Shown: positions 24,001-29,943 of the stretch, one piece after another
Layout of the letters: each line of letters starts with the position of its first letter
How positions within the stretch are numbered: the stretch's first letter is position 1
Assembly: GCA_023101725.1 (NCBI GenBank)
Contig: JALJCO010013434.1
Coordinates: forward strand, 1,629,501-1,693,500
From: Atherinomorus stipes
Lineage: Eukaryota; Chordata; Actinopteri; Atheriniformes; Atherinidae
Length of the DNA stretch: 64,000 nt
Direction of reading: 5' to 3'
Position numbers and translations under genes: made by a program
Notes under the pieces: generated by a model
What the model was told of the DNA's origin: nothing
What the model saw: only the letters and a program-made list of their open reading frames with translations
Database searches by the model: none

Positions 24001-25277
24001 CATCAGGACTTGTAATGGGTCCCCAGAGTTCATCTGGAATTGTAATGGGTCCCCAGAACCCATCTGGACTTGTAATCAGTCCCCAGAACCCATCTGGACT
24101 TGTAATCAGTCCCCAGAGCCCATCAGGACTTGTAATCAGTGGAACCCAAAGCTCTCTTTCAGGGCTAGTTATCCAGGACATTGAAGGCTCCAAAAGTCTC
24201 AAAAGTCCTGTTAGCACCACAAGTCCAGTCAGATCTACTGTGCTACTACCTAGTAGCCCAACTCTGACCCAGGGCTCTACTCCTTTGACAGGCTGGAAAA
24301 TAATAGGAGCAAATCCCAGTGGTAACTATGGTAACTATATGTTACTCGTGGATAAGAGTAGTCCAGGCAAGGTAGAAGAGTCTGACCCAGATTCATCTCA
24401 AGGCATTTTGCTTAGAGATGAAATCCTGGCAAAGGGGACTGCTCCCCCTCAGGGGGTGATAGGTTTGGCAGCCCAAGGGACAGAATACACGAGCTTGTCT
24501 GGTCATGCTTTCACTAATCATGGGGAGATTGTTACATTGAAAATTCATTTGGAGCAGGTAGCAGTGCAAATGACTTTAGAGTCATTCACTAATTTAAAAT
24601 TTCGTACAAGACAACCTGGTGTGTGGATGAGATTTGCGGTGATAGTGACTTTGGAACACCAACAAGCAAATTTTTGGTCTGTTTCAATGACACTTCATGT
24701 TATCCAGGTCAGCATGAGCCATTTCCAAGGAAATAATTTGTTAAAGAAAAGTCATACCAGTTATACTCTCACAGCATGTTGGCAAGATTTTCAAAAAGAG
24801 CCCAAGGTAGTTAAAACTCTGAGAAAGAATGGTGGGAAGAAAATCTCTAAACCAAGATACACTATGAACAGAAAATGTCTTTATTTAAGCTGGTATATCC
24901 TAAATCGATTGTTCATAAAGACCAAACACTGCAAGAAGTACAAAGTGGGCTTTTCTAACGTCTTAGATAGAGACATTTTAACTCAGTGGGGTGTTTGGTT
25001 TAAAGATTTATCATTTCTAACTTTGTTTTTTAAAGCTAAACATTTTCTGTTGATACTAAAGAGCACCAAACCCCTGTTGTTGTTGTTTTCAACAACTTTT
25101 CAGTCTTTTTTTTTTAGTCAGGAATTATTGACCCCCTTTGGTGTGTTCTTTTATGTTTTCTTTTTTTTTATCACAACCTATAATTTTGGACAGTTTATGC
25201 TGGGATTTTGTGTGATGAACCTACACCTGATCAAGATCTGCTGCAACCAGTTACAGTATGTGCAGAAGGTCCAGTAG
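8467..25277 (+). CDS. dsg2: Desmoglein-2-like desmosomal cadherin (whole gene, 14 exons)
   Basis: Joined exons: 8467-8523, 11308-11433, 12472-12627, 13841-13979, 15241-15410, 15788-15922, 16361-16546, 16714-17399, 19160-19302, 19933-20154, 20528-20767, 21030-21163, 22746-23060, 23166-25277; every junction keeps phase and the product is 1606 residues. In order: signal peptide (about 1-22), short propeptide ending in the furin-type site RRMKR (34-38), mature start EWILPP with the adhesive Trp at position 2, four cadherin repeats with calcium motifs DENDN (138-142) and DINDN (249-253), a membrane-proximal domain, one membrane helix (about 739-762), and a cytoplasmic catenin-binding segment (about 912-955). 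Desmogleins link neighbouring cells at desmosomes and bind plakoglobin inside. The short propeptide and the tail fit desmoglein better than desmocollin. Human DSG2 is about 1118 residues; the excess here comes from an insert in repeat 3, tail repeats and a doubtful C-terminus. Paralogue assignment (dsg2 versus dsg2.1) is uncertain. Confidence 0.88.
9519..9793. mobile_element. hAT-type MITE with 8-bp target duplication
   Basis: A 259-bp element (9527-9785) starts CAGTGGTTCTCAAACTTT and ends with the diverged inverse AAAGTTTGATAACCACTG-like sequence. It is flanked by the perfect 8-bp direct repeat ACCTAACC (9519-9526 and 9786-9793), the duplication length hAT transposases make. It has no coding capacity and lies in dsg2-like intron 1. 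Confidence 0.9.
10237..10380 (+). other. Small unexplained open frame in dsg2-like intron 1
   Basis: An ATG-to-TGA frame of 47 codons with protein-like composition ([20 protein letters not shown] then [11 protein letters not shown]). It has no recognised family and no clear splice partners. It is followed by sequence (ACAGCTGAACAAAGTGCTGT) that resembles a dispersed fish repeat, so a repeat origin is possible. Confidence 0.3.
11308..11433 (+). CDS. dsg2: dsg2-like exon 2 (propeptide, start of EC1)
   Basis: Residues 20-61. The acceptor is TTTCAG. It encodes the furin-type site RRMKR and then EWILPP, the conserved mature N-terminus of desmosomal cadherins. The donor AAG|GTTATT is weak but is the only GT that keeps phase with exon 3. 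Confidence 0.85.
12472..12627 (+). CDS. dsg2: dsg2-like exon 3 (EC1)
   Basis: Residues 62-113, EC1 strands with the family signatures [16 protein letters not shown] and LDRE. Acceptor TTCACAG, donor ACT|GTGAGC, phase 0. Confidence 0.88.
12818..13033. mobile_element. hAT-like MITE, complete
   Basis: Starts CAGGGCTCCCCAAGTCC and ends with the inverse of CAGGGGTGCCCAAGTCC; the inverted match continues through AGAGCTA and ATCCTGCA. Internal CAACACACCTGA and TCAGGTGTGCTG segments are also inverted. No clear target duplication. Confidence 0.8.
13034..13178. mobile_element. Second, partial copy of the same MITE family
   Basis: TTCTCCAACACACCTGAATC at about 13049 is matched inverted by GATTCAGGTGTGTTGGAGAA at about 13124, and the right end reads GGACTGACCCCTG. 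It abuts the copy to its left, so the two inserted next to or within one another. Confidence 0.7.
13841..13979 (+). CDS. dsg2: dsg2-like exon 4 (EC1-EC2 junction)
   Basis: Residues 114-160. It ends EC1 with the calcium-linker motif [10 protein letters not shown]. The segment equivalent to the human YAL adhesion motif reads IAK here. Acceptor CCTGCAG, donor AAAG|GTAAGG, phase 1. Confidence 0.88.
14156..14440. repeat. Dispersed repeat-like segment in dsg2-like intron 4
   Basis: Sequence such as TTAAGGACCTTGCTCAAGGG and GGACTCAAACCGGGGTCTG resembles a widespread fish repeat module that I recognise but cannot name. No coding content. Confidence 0.45.
15241..15410 (+). CDS. dsg2: dsg2-like exon 5 (EC2)
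   Basis: Residues 160-216: [17 protein letters not shown] and a second LDRE at the exon end. Acceptor ATTTCAG, donor GAG|GTATGG, phase 0. Confidence 0.88.
15788..15922 (+). CDS. dsg2: dsg2-like exon 6 (EC2-EC3 junction)
   Basis: Residues 217-261, with a glycine-rich loop ([11 protein letters not shown]) and the calcium motif LDINDNIP. Acceptor CTGGCAG, donor GAG|GTAAAA, phase 0. Confidence 0.88.
16361..16546 (+). CDS. dsg2: dsg2-like exon 7 (EC3)
   Basis: Residues 262-323. It contains [20 protein letters not shown] and [10 protein letters not shown], closely matching human DSG2 EC3. Acceptor TTTGTAG, donor AAG|GTAATC, phase 0. Confidence 0.9.
16714..17399 (+). CDS. dsg2: dsg2-like exon 8 (EC3 end with low-complexity insert, EC4 start)
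   Basis: Residues 324-552, an unusually long cadherin exon at 686 bp. Conserved EC3 sequence ([21 protein letters not shown]) is followed by 38 glycines (16828-16941), a VGA bridge, an Asp-Val-Asp-Leu repeat (16951-17050), Gly-Pro/Lys-Pro-Gly segments and a Lys-Pro-rich stretch (about 17184-17230). Conserved sequence then resumes at [17 protein letters not shown] and runs into EC4. The insert falls where human DSG2 has a short Lys/Pro loop between the last two strands of EC3. The frame stays open throughout and mixed GGA/GGT/GGC codons suggest real DNA. Donor GTTAGT, phase 2. Confidence 0.82.
16828..17230 (+). repeat. In-frame coding repeat tract (Gly38, DVDL, Lys-Pro)
   Basis: A hexanucleotide GGAGGT/GGAGGC array (16828-16941) is followed by a 12-bp GATGTAGATCTT/G array (16951-17050) and an A-rich Lys-Pro tract (about 17184-17230). 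All are in the reading frame of dsg2-like exon 8. Confidence 0.93.
17622..18069. repeat. G/C homopolymer block followed by poly-A, probably low-quality sequence
   Basis: About 17622-17846 is almost only runs of G and C, and 17847-18069 is A-rich, ending in about 77 A in a row. It lies in dsg2-like intron 8, 220 bases after the coding Gly tract. The mixture of run lengths looks like consensus failure at a hard-to-read site rather than evolved sequence. Confidence 0.8.
18527..18544. repeat. Poly-G run
   Basis: Eighteen G directly after a poly-T run, in dsg2-like intron 8. Confidence 0.9.
19160..19302 (+). CDS. dsg2: dsg2-like exon 9 (EC4)
   Basis: Residues 552-600, with [17 protein letters not shown] and the [13 protein letters not shown] strand, matching human DSG2 EC4. 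Acceptor CCTTTAG, donor AAAG|GTAAAT, phase 1. The preceding intron holds the suspect G/A homopolymer block. Confidence 0.88.
19797..19874. mobile_element. Short palindromic Tc1-like relic
   Basis: TACTGCACAAAAAATAAAGG is matched inverted by CCTTTATTTTTTGAGCAGTA; only about 40 bases lie between the arms. The ends resemble Tc1-type termini and the interior has been lost. Confidence 0.75.
19933..20154 (+). CDS. dsg2: dsg2-like exon 10 (EC4 end, membrane-proximal domain)
   Basis: Residues 600-674. It carries [13 protein letters not shown], the degenerate calcium motif of the last cadherin repeat, and then a Cys-containing membrane-proximal domain ([15 protein letters not shown]). Acceptor CCCTTAG, donor AATG|GTAAGA, phase 1. 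Confidence 0.88.
20528..20767 (+). CDS. dsg2: dsg2-like exon 11 (membrane-proximal domain, start of membrane helix)
   Basis: Residues 674-754. A Cys-rich motif ([16 protein letters not shown]) corresponds to human VCECLHGSGC, and the exon enters the hydrophobic helix at [15 protein letters not shown]. Acceptor CTCCAG, donor GTGAGT, phase 1. Confidence 0.87.
20905..20970 (+). mobile_element. LINE 3' tail fragment
   Basis: TGAATTTCCCTTCTTGGATG followed by AATAAAGT and a (TTTCA)n tail resembles the 3' end of the LINE at 6276-6361, so it is probably a very short 5'-truncated insertion. Confidence 0.6.
21030..21163 (+). CDS. dsg2: dsg2-like exon 12 (membrane helix end, cytoplasmic start)
   Basis: Residues 754-798. 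It finishes the helix ([15 protein letters not shown]) and starts the intracellular anchor. Acceptor TTTGCAG, donor AAG|GTGGGT, phase 0. The following 1.6-kb intron holds the double-hairpin element. Confidence 0.85.
21246..21350. mobile_element. hAT-like MITE relic (left half)
   Basis: GGGGAGCCTTGGCCATTGTC and CTGCTCCAACACACCCAGTT resemble the MITE family at 12818-13178, but no right end is present. Confidence 0.5.
21670..22575. mobile_element. Non-autonomous DNA element with two internal hairpins
   Basis: Outer ends are inverted (AGCCCCGTTTCCACC on the left; GGTGGAACCGGGGCT on the right), with GGGTCGGGTCGG / CCGACCCGACCC just inside. Hairpin 1 is at about 21760-21962 and hairpin 2 at 22198-22423. 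It lies in dsg2-like intron 12 and has no coding capacity. No target duplication is clear, so the superfamily is unassigned. Confidence 0.8.
22198..22423. repeat. Long near-perfect inverted repeat (hairpin 2)
   Basis: The left arm 22198-22303 pairs with the right arm 22317-22423 with only about five mismatches by eye, around a loop of about 13 bases. Confidence 0.93.
22746..23060 (+). CDS. dsg2: dsg2-like exon 13 (cytoplasmic anchor)
   Basis: Residues 799-903, ending in the conserved [13 protein letters not shown], equivalent to human ALNEEFLRNYFTDK just before the catenin-binding segment. Acceptor TTTCAG after a CT-rich tract, donor CAG|GTAACA, phase 0. Confidence 0.85.
23166..25277 (+). 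CDS. dsg2: dsg2-like exon 14 (catenin-binding segment, repeat tail)
   Basis: Residues 904-1606 in one open frame. First comes the catenin-binding segment ([10 protein letters not shown] and [18 protein letters not shown], about 23190-23330), then Ser-rich runs, a 10-residue repeat (23808-24137) and a Gly/Ser/Pro-rich tail. From about 24540 the composition changes to Lys, Phe and Leu with no desmoglein character, so the formal stop at 25275-25277 may not be the true end. A one-base shift near 24540 would give a Gly/Ser-rich ending and a stop near 24590. Confidence 0.75.
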   Translation, partial: KAVCAVPVTDSLLVYEYEGQGSSAGSVDLSLPDSDHELDFLNDLELKFKILADICSPSPPVELKSPPIPKPAGVVKTTTDVVQKVEKVLKPKFEQVVETKRSDVKTEKVVSSSSSSTNMFSSSSSSVSAVSPTSPPMTLPHSRFSNISHSTNISDSAKLTYPAQTVVLQQQPIYYTTSSVLQPQHYVVAPNLQSTVLVEGGSHGAKFPGLFLINGPQSPSGLVMGPQSSSGIVMGPQNPSGLVIGPQNPSGLVMGPQSSSGIVMGPQNPSGLVIGPQSPSGLVMGPQSSSGIVMGPQNPSGLVISPQNPSGLVISPQSPSGLVISGTQSSLSGLVIQDIEGSKSLKSPVSTTSPVRSTVLLPSSPTLTQGSTPLTGWKIIGANPSGNYGNYMLLVDKSSPGKVEESDPDSSQGILLRDEILAKGTAPPQGVIGLAAQGTEYTSLSGHAFTNHGEIVTLKIHLEQVAVQMTLESFTNLKFRTRQPGVWMRFAVIVTLEHQQANFWSVSMTLHVIQVSMSHFQGNNLLKKSHTSYTLTACWQDFQKEPKVVKTLRKNGGKKISKPRYTMNRKCLYLSWYILNRLFIKTKHCKKYKVGFSNVLDRDILTQWGVWFKDLSFLTLFFKAKHFLLILKSTKPLLLLFSTTFQSFFFSQELLTPFGVFFYVFFFFITTYNFGQFMLGFCVMNLHLIKICCNQLQYVQKVQ
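23808..24137 (+). repeat. 30-bp coding tandem repeat in desmoglein tail
   Basis: Eleven in-frame units of 10 residues ([10 protein letters not shown] type), followed by a degenerate twelfth. Units recur in the order [21 protein letters not shown], so a 90-bp higher-order period is visible. Confidence 0.95.
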
Positions 25278-28060
25278 TTTAGTGTGAAATTTAAGAGATG
25301 TGTTTTCAATGGATCTCATTCATAAAACGTGAGGAGAGCGAATTTGTGTGTTCGTAGACATAAATTTACGTTAATCTCGCATTTATCTCGTATTTATTTT
25401 AATAGCTCTGATTTGTTCGTAGCTACAAACAAAATCTACACATGCTCTCGACTGTGTGTAGCGCTTGTGAAAATTTACGAACACAAATAATGCTTGTTCC
25501 TGTTGTAAATTACAATTTCAATTTATACTGCGCTCTATTATGAAAGGATTTAGTTGAAAAACAACGTTTACAATCAAATCTGAGTTTCCCTAACACAATT
25601 TCACGTGTTCCTGAATCCAGAGTAAGTTTTTAGTGGAGTAGGCCTTTATGAGTAAATCTGTTCGTAAATCTACTAACGTTTCATGAATGAGACTTAATGT
25701 ATCAATATTTGCTATAAAACGCCTCAAAAGTCTGCATTCTAATAAAGCAAGCAGCATAATGAAAACCAAGGAGCCCTCCCAACATGTGATGGAGAAACAC
25801 AAATTTAGGTTATAAAAACTTAATCTAAACTCTGAATAGAGCACCATAAAACCCATTTCCTTGGAACAGGGAATGGGCAAAGTTACCAAAGGCAGACCAC
25901 TGAAGAAAGGGTATTAAGCTCTAACAAAAGGCAAAACATCACCCTGTAGTAACTGAAATTTAAAGGATCATAATAATGTAGCTGTCCCATACGATCACTT
26001 TAAGCCATAGATTGCACAAAGTGAATAAAGGCCCTTGCCTGAAGAAGGAGGCAAAAAGGTCTCATGACTTTCCCAAAAGCCCACAGAGTCAAGTTGCACA
26101 ACTCCATTACCCCCACCCCAAAAACTATCCATATAGGTGCAGGCAATCATCATCGTGGTAATGATTGTCATCAACTGAGACAGGGAGGAAGGAAGGTAGG
26201 TAGGTAGACAGACAGAATGGAGGGATATGCATACACATATTACATACTGCTTTTTAAAAGTCTGACTAATTCATGGTTTGCTATACTGTATCCTATTGCT
26301 TGTTAACTGAACTGCTCACACTGATTATAACGTGGCTGAAAAATAAGCCAGAGATGGTGTTTGTCTGGAAGTTGAAGTGAGAATGATAAAGGAGTGCAAT
26401 GTCAGGTTAATCCTCTTTACATTGTAATCAGTACATTTATTTTATCACCATTTATAGTGGGTTACAGTTGGAATGGGAAAGCTGATTATGACCATTCAGG
26501 CTGACCCAAAGCATAAGCAAACTAAGCAACTGCTTGTGCGTCCCGGCCCTGCTATTCTTGCTTTATCTACTGTAGGTGAGTTGGGCATACAGTAAACACT
26601 TCTGTACAGCAAATATTCTCATTGGGTTTCAGAAGACAAGGTCGAAATGTTTATCTACATTTTTTTTTTTTTTCATGTTTTGCTGACAAAATGCTGGTAA
26701 ATTTGTAAGCAGACTTAAGGTTTTTTTTATGGGTCAAACTGTTTTACTCATATTTTTCCTCATTATTTTATCTTTTAGTGATTAGACACTCGTATTTCAT
26801 ATGTAGCTTCAATAGTCAAAATAAAAACCATCACAAGTGCACGAAGCCATCTAAACCTTATATGGAGTTTTTTGGAAAGCATCTTTGCCATCTGTTGCAT
26901 GCTTCCAGATGAACTGATATTTATTAGACGATGAATGCCAAATTGACCAATAACACTTGTTTTTCTTTTGTTTCTTTATCTTAATGTGAATAGCGTTTGT
27001 TTTTTTCAAGTTCTGGAGGGAAATGTTGGCTTATCGTACCCCAAAATAATGAATAAAAATCTTTGACTCGCTTGCTTCTTTTTCTAAGAATGCTCCCAGG
27101 GTTGCATGCTTTTTTGTGAGCCACTTTTTGTGCTATCCATTTGATTATCAATGAGGAAATCAATAAAAGAGATCCCAGGTGGCTGAGAACAGAACTTGTT
27201 TTCGACACACTAGAGATGAGTATATTATATATGCTTGTACAAACTCAGTCATCAATGGAGGGGGGCTTTAGTGATGAGTTTGCTTCCCTTGAAACACTTT
27301 AACTCTGAGATAATTTTGAGGCTAAGGATAGAAATACCCCCAAAAGGCTTGCAGGATAGTTGGAAAGGCTACTCAAACCCCCATATCATTCCAAAAGACC
27401 TTGAGGAATTTTTAGCAGACTTAAGTGGTGCACTGTTCCAGGAAAGTGTGTTATGGCTGAGGAAATTCTTTCCCGTATCCTCAAAATAAATTAATTAATC
27501 ATGAAATGTCATGGAAAAGTTTCCTCATTTGAAGTTTATTGGGATGAAACTACAGCGTTTTTAGTGGCTAAATGGCATGGGTAAGCCATGAGTATATTTA
27601 TTTGGGAATCATATAGAAATTGGATGGAAAAATGAAGAAATTAAACTTTGTTACCATGGATGTCTCCGAGTGGTTGTACACTTATTAACAGTTTGATAGC
27701 TTTTACTTCATGGCACCATTTGATAAATGAAACGGAATTCCTCAGTGTTTTACTTTCTTTAAAGGGACAGAGTTGACATGGTATGTTATTGATTTGAAGA
27801 ACAAATTAATAACATCTAGGTGATTTACAAAGCTAAATTTCCACATGGCTTTCTTAAAATTGAGAAATAGATCATGTTAACAGGGAGCAAATTCAACATA
27901 GTAAATTTCTGAATCATATTTAGATAATTAGTTAATTGATATCTGATTCTTTTTTATGTGCCTCTACTGTTTTTAGTTCTCAAAATAATTTAAGATTTTC
28001 CACCTCCAGACTGGTACAAAGGTACAAATAACTTATAAAAGTTTTCAATAAACCTCTACA
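25278..28060. other. Intergenic region between convergent dsg2-like and slc5a9 genes
   Basis: It should hold both 3' untranslated regions. A MITE occupies 25314-25692 and a short GGTA/GACA microsatellite lies near 26186-26215. A plausible slc5a9 polyadenylation signal on the minus strand is AATAAA at 27532-27527. Nothing else is recognisable. Confidence 0.55.
25314..25692. mobile_element. MITE with TCTCATTCAT termini
   Basis: TCTCATTCATAAAACGT at the left is matched inverted by ACGTTTCATGAATGAGA at the right (12 of the first 17 bases exact or more). No coding content and no clear target duplication. Confidence 0.72.
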
Positions 28061-28369
28061 TTATGCAAAATATCCCCAAAGAAACACATTTACAGTTAGT
28101 AGTAAAAGGGCATTTACATTACAGATTTTTCTCCAAATGGGCTTTTCTTCCAGAAAGTTGGCATCATTATTTTCAGTCACAGGAGGTGCAGATTGAGAGG
28201 TCAGCCCACTCAGACCACAGAGCCACATCACTGTCCTCTTCCATGTGGGCTGTGGCAAGCTGTCAGTGTCAGAACTGATTGAGTTTACTGAGTCAGGCTG
28301 CACCTGGGCATCTGTAAGATCAATCCGTGGCTCAAGGCTGTGTCTGGACCACCAGGTCAGCCTGTACAG
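28061..28369 (-). CDS. slc5a9: slc5a9 exon 13 (last coding exon)
   Basis: Residues 538-639. Begins [20 protein letters not shown], then a variable cytoplasmic stretch, [19 protein letters not shown] and the final helix ending NVFLWGYFA, followed by TAA at 28063-28061. The acceptor is GTGTAG; a closer CAG nine bases downstream would remove the conserved LYR and is out of register with exon 12. Confidence 0.9.
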   Translation of the reverse strand: MYRLTWWSRHSLEPRIDLTDAQVQPDSVNSISSDTDSLPQPTWKRTVMWLCGLSGLTSQSAPPVTENNDANFLEEKPIWRKICNVNALLLLTVNVFLWGYFA

Positions 28370-29878
28370 CTACACAGGGGAGAAGGAAAATATAAGGAAA
28401 AGAGGTAAGTGCTGTTTTACCTTCAAATCAAGGGCATTTGGCACGTAGGTTTCTTCTTTACAGTAGCTACTCCACACATTCAGTAATGTCATGTAATTGC
28501 TGCAGATAGTGACTGGTTTAATTTGTTTAGTAGCTGGAATTTGGCAATGAATCATCAACATTAACGTCATGTGTTGGTATACTTCTAAGAATGAGAATTA
28601 CTGTATCATGGAACTATAACTGAAGGATGCTGTCAAGTCTGACAGCATGAGGTGCATTCTGAAGACTTCTTGTTATACTTGTAGTCAAGAGACCGCCTAA
28701 ACCGAGACCAAGACACTACCAAGACCAGAGAGTATCAAGACCAAGTCAAGACCAACACTAGTTTAGCTTAACACCAAGACCGAGACCAAAGTAAACTATT
28801 TTTTTTGCCATTTTCCATGAGTTGTGGAACCGAAGCACCTGGGTTCAGCTGCTTAGTATAAACTTACTTACTTGAAAGGGGAGTATTATGGGGTTTTTTT
28901 AATGCAGTTTTTGAATGAAGATTTTTATAAGTGAGGGGGGGGGGGATTAAAAACCTCCATGGTCCTGTGTGAAAAAGTGACCCCCCCCCCCCCCCCCGAT
29001 ACATAAATCAACTGTGGTTTACAGTATCACATCTTTGGAAAGCAGAGTTCAATTTCTCTAGCCACACCAAGGCTGGATTACTGCCACACCTGTTCTCAAT
29101 CGAGAAATCACTTAAAGGGACTTGAGGTAAGATTAAGAAACGAAACTCGCGACTGCCGCTTCAGGTAACTGCAGCCATGAGCCAAGCTGTCACGGGAGCG
29201 TGCACAAACTGAAGCTATAATGTTTCCTAACCTTTTTCTTCGTAGTTACACTTTTTAGTGTCTTTCAGTTGATCTGGATCGTTTGCTGACAGCAGAAGAA
29301 TCCATAACTATCACTTACAGTGTTTGAATTTACCGCAACCGTCTTCTTCCTGTATCAAAACTGCGGATGTAGTGTCATTTGACGTCACGTCAGCAGGGCA
29401 GCGCGGGAAATTCAGCCACCGAATTGCAGCGCATTTTGCAGCACACAGCCTGTTTAAGGCAACGGAGAGAAACGTGGGTGGAAACGTTATTTTTGGTATT
29501 TAGCGCTTCATCACCCATTAGTATAAAAAAAATGGACATGTATGTTTGTTTGTTTTTTAATTCCTGCCTCTAGTCCCTTTAAATAGGACCTGCCTGACAA
29601 AGTTTAGTTGACCAAATAGGTCCTCTAAAGCTAGACATCATGTTGCAATCCCAAAAAAAATCATTAAAAAATGAGAAACAAAGTAATTGAAATCTATCAG
29701 TCTGGAAAAGGTTACAAAGCCATTTCAAAGCTTTGGGATTCCAGCGAACCACAGTGAGAGCCATTATCCACAAATTAAATTTAAGTTAAATTACAGAAAT
29801 AAATTAACTTTTTCAGGATATTCTACTTTTTTGGTAGCCTGTGGTTCTTGAATGAATGAATGAGTCATATAAGTCATG

Positions 29879-29943
<65 letters not shown>

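Noticed and set aside
23771..24220. Antisense open frames with Trp-Gly repeats opposite the desmoglein tail array
   Set aside because: Any array with a unit divisible by three keeps shadow frames open; the plus-strand frame continues the conserved catenin-binding segment.
27235..27489. 84-codon open frame between dsg2-like and slc5a9
   Set aside because: No recognised family, no splice context, and a length expected by chance over 2.8 kb.
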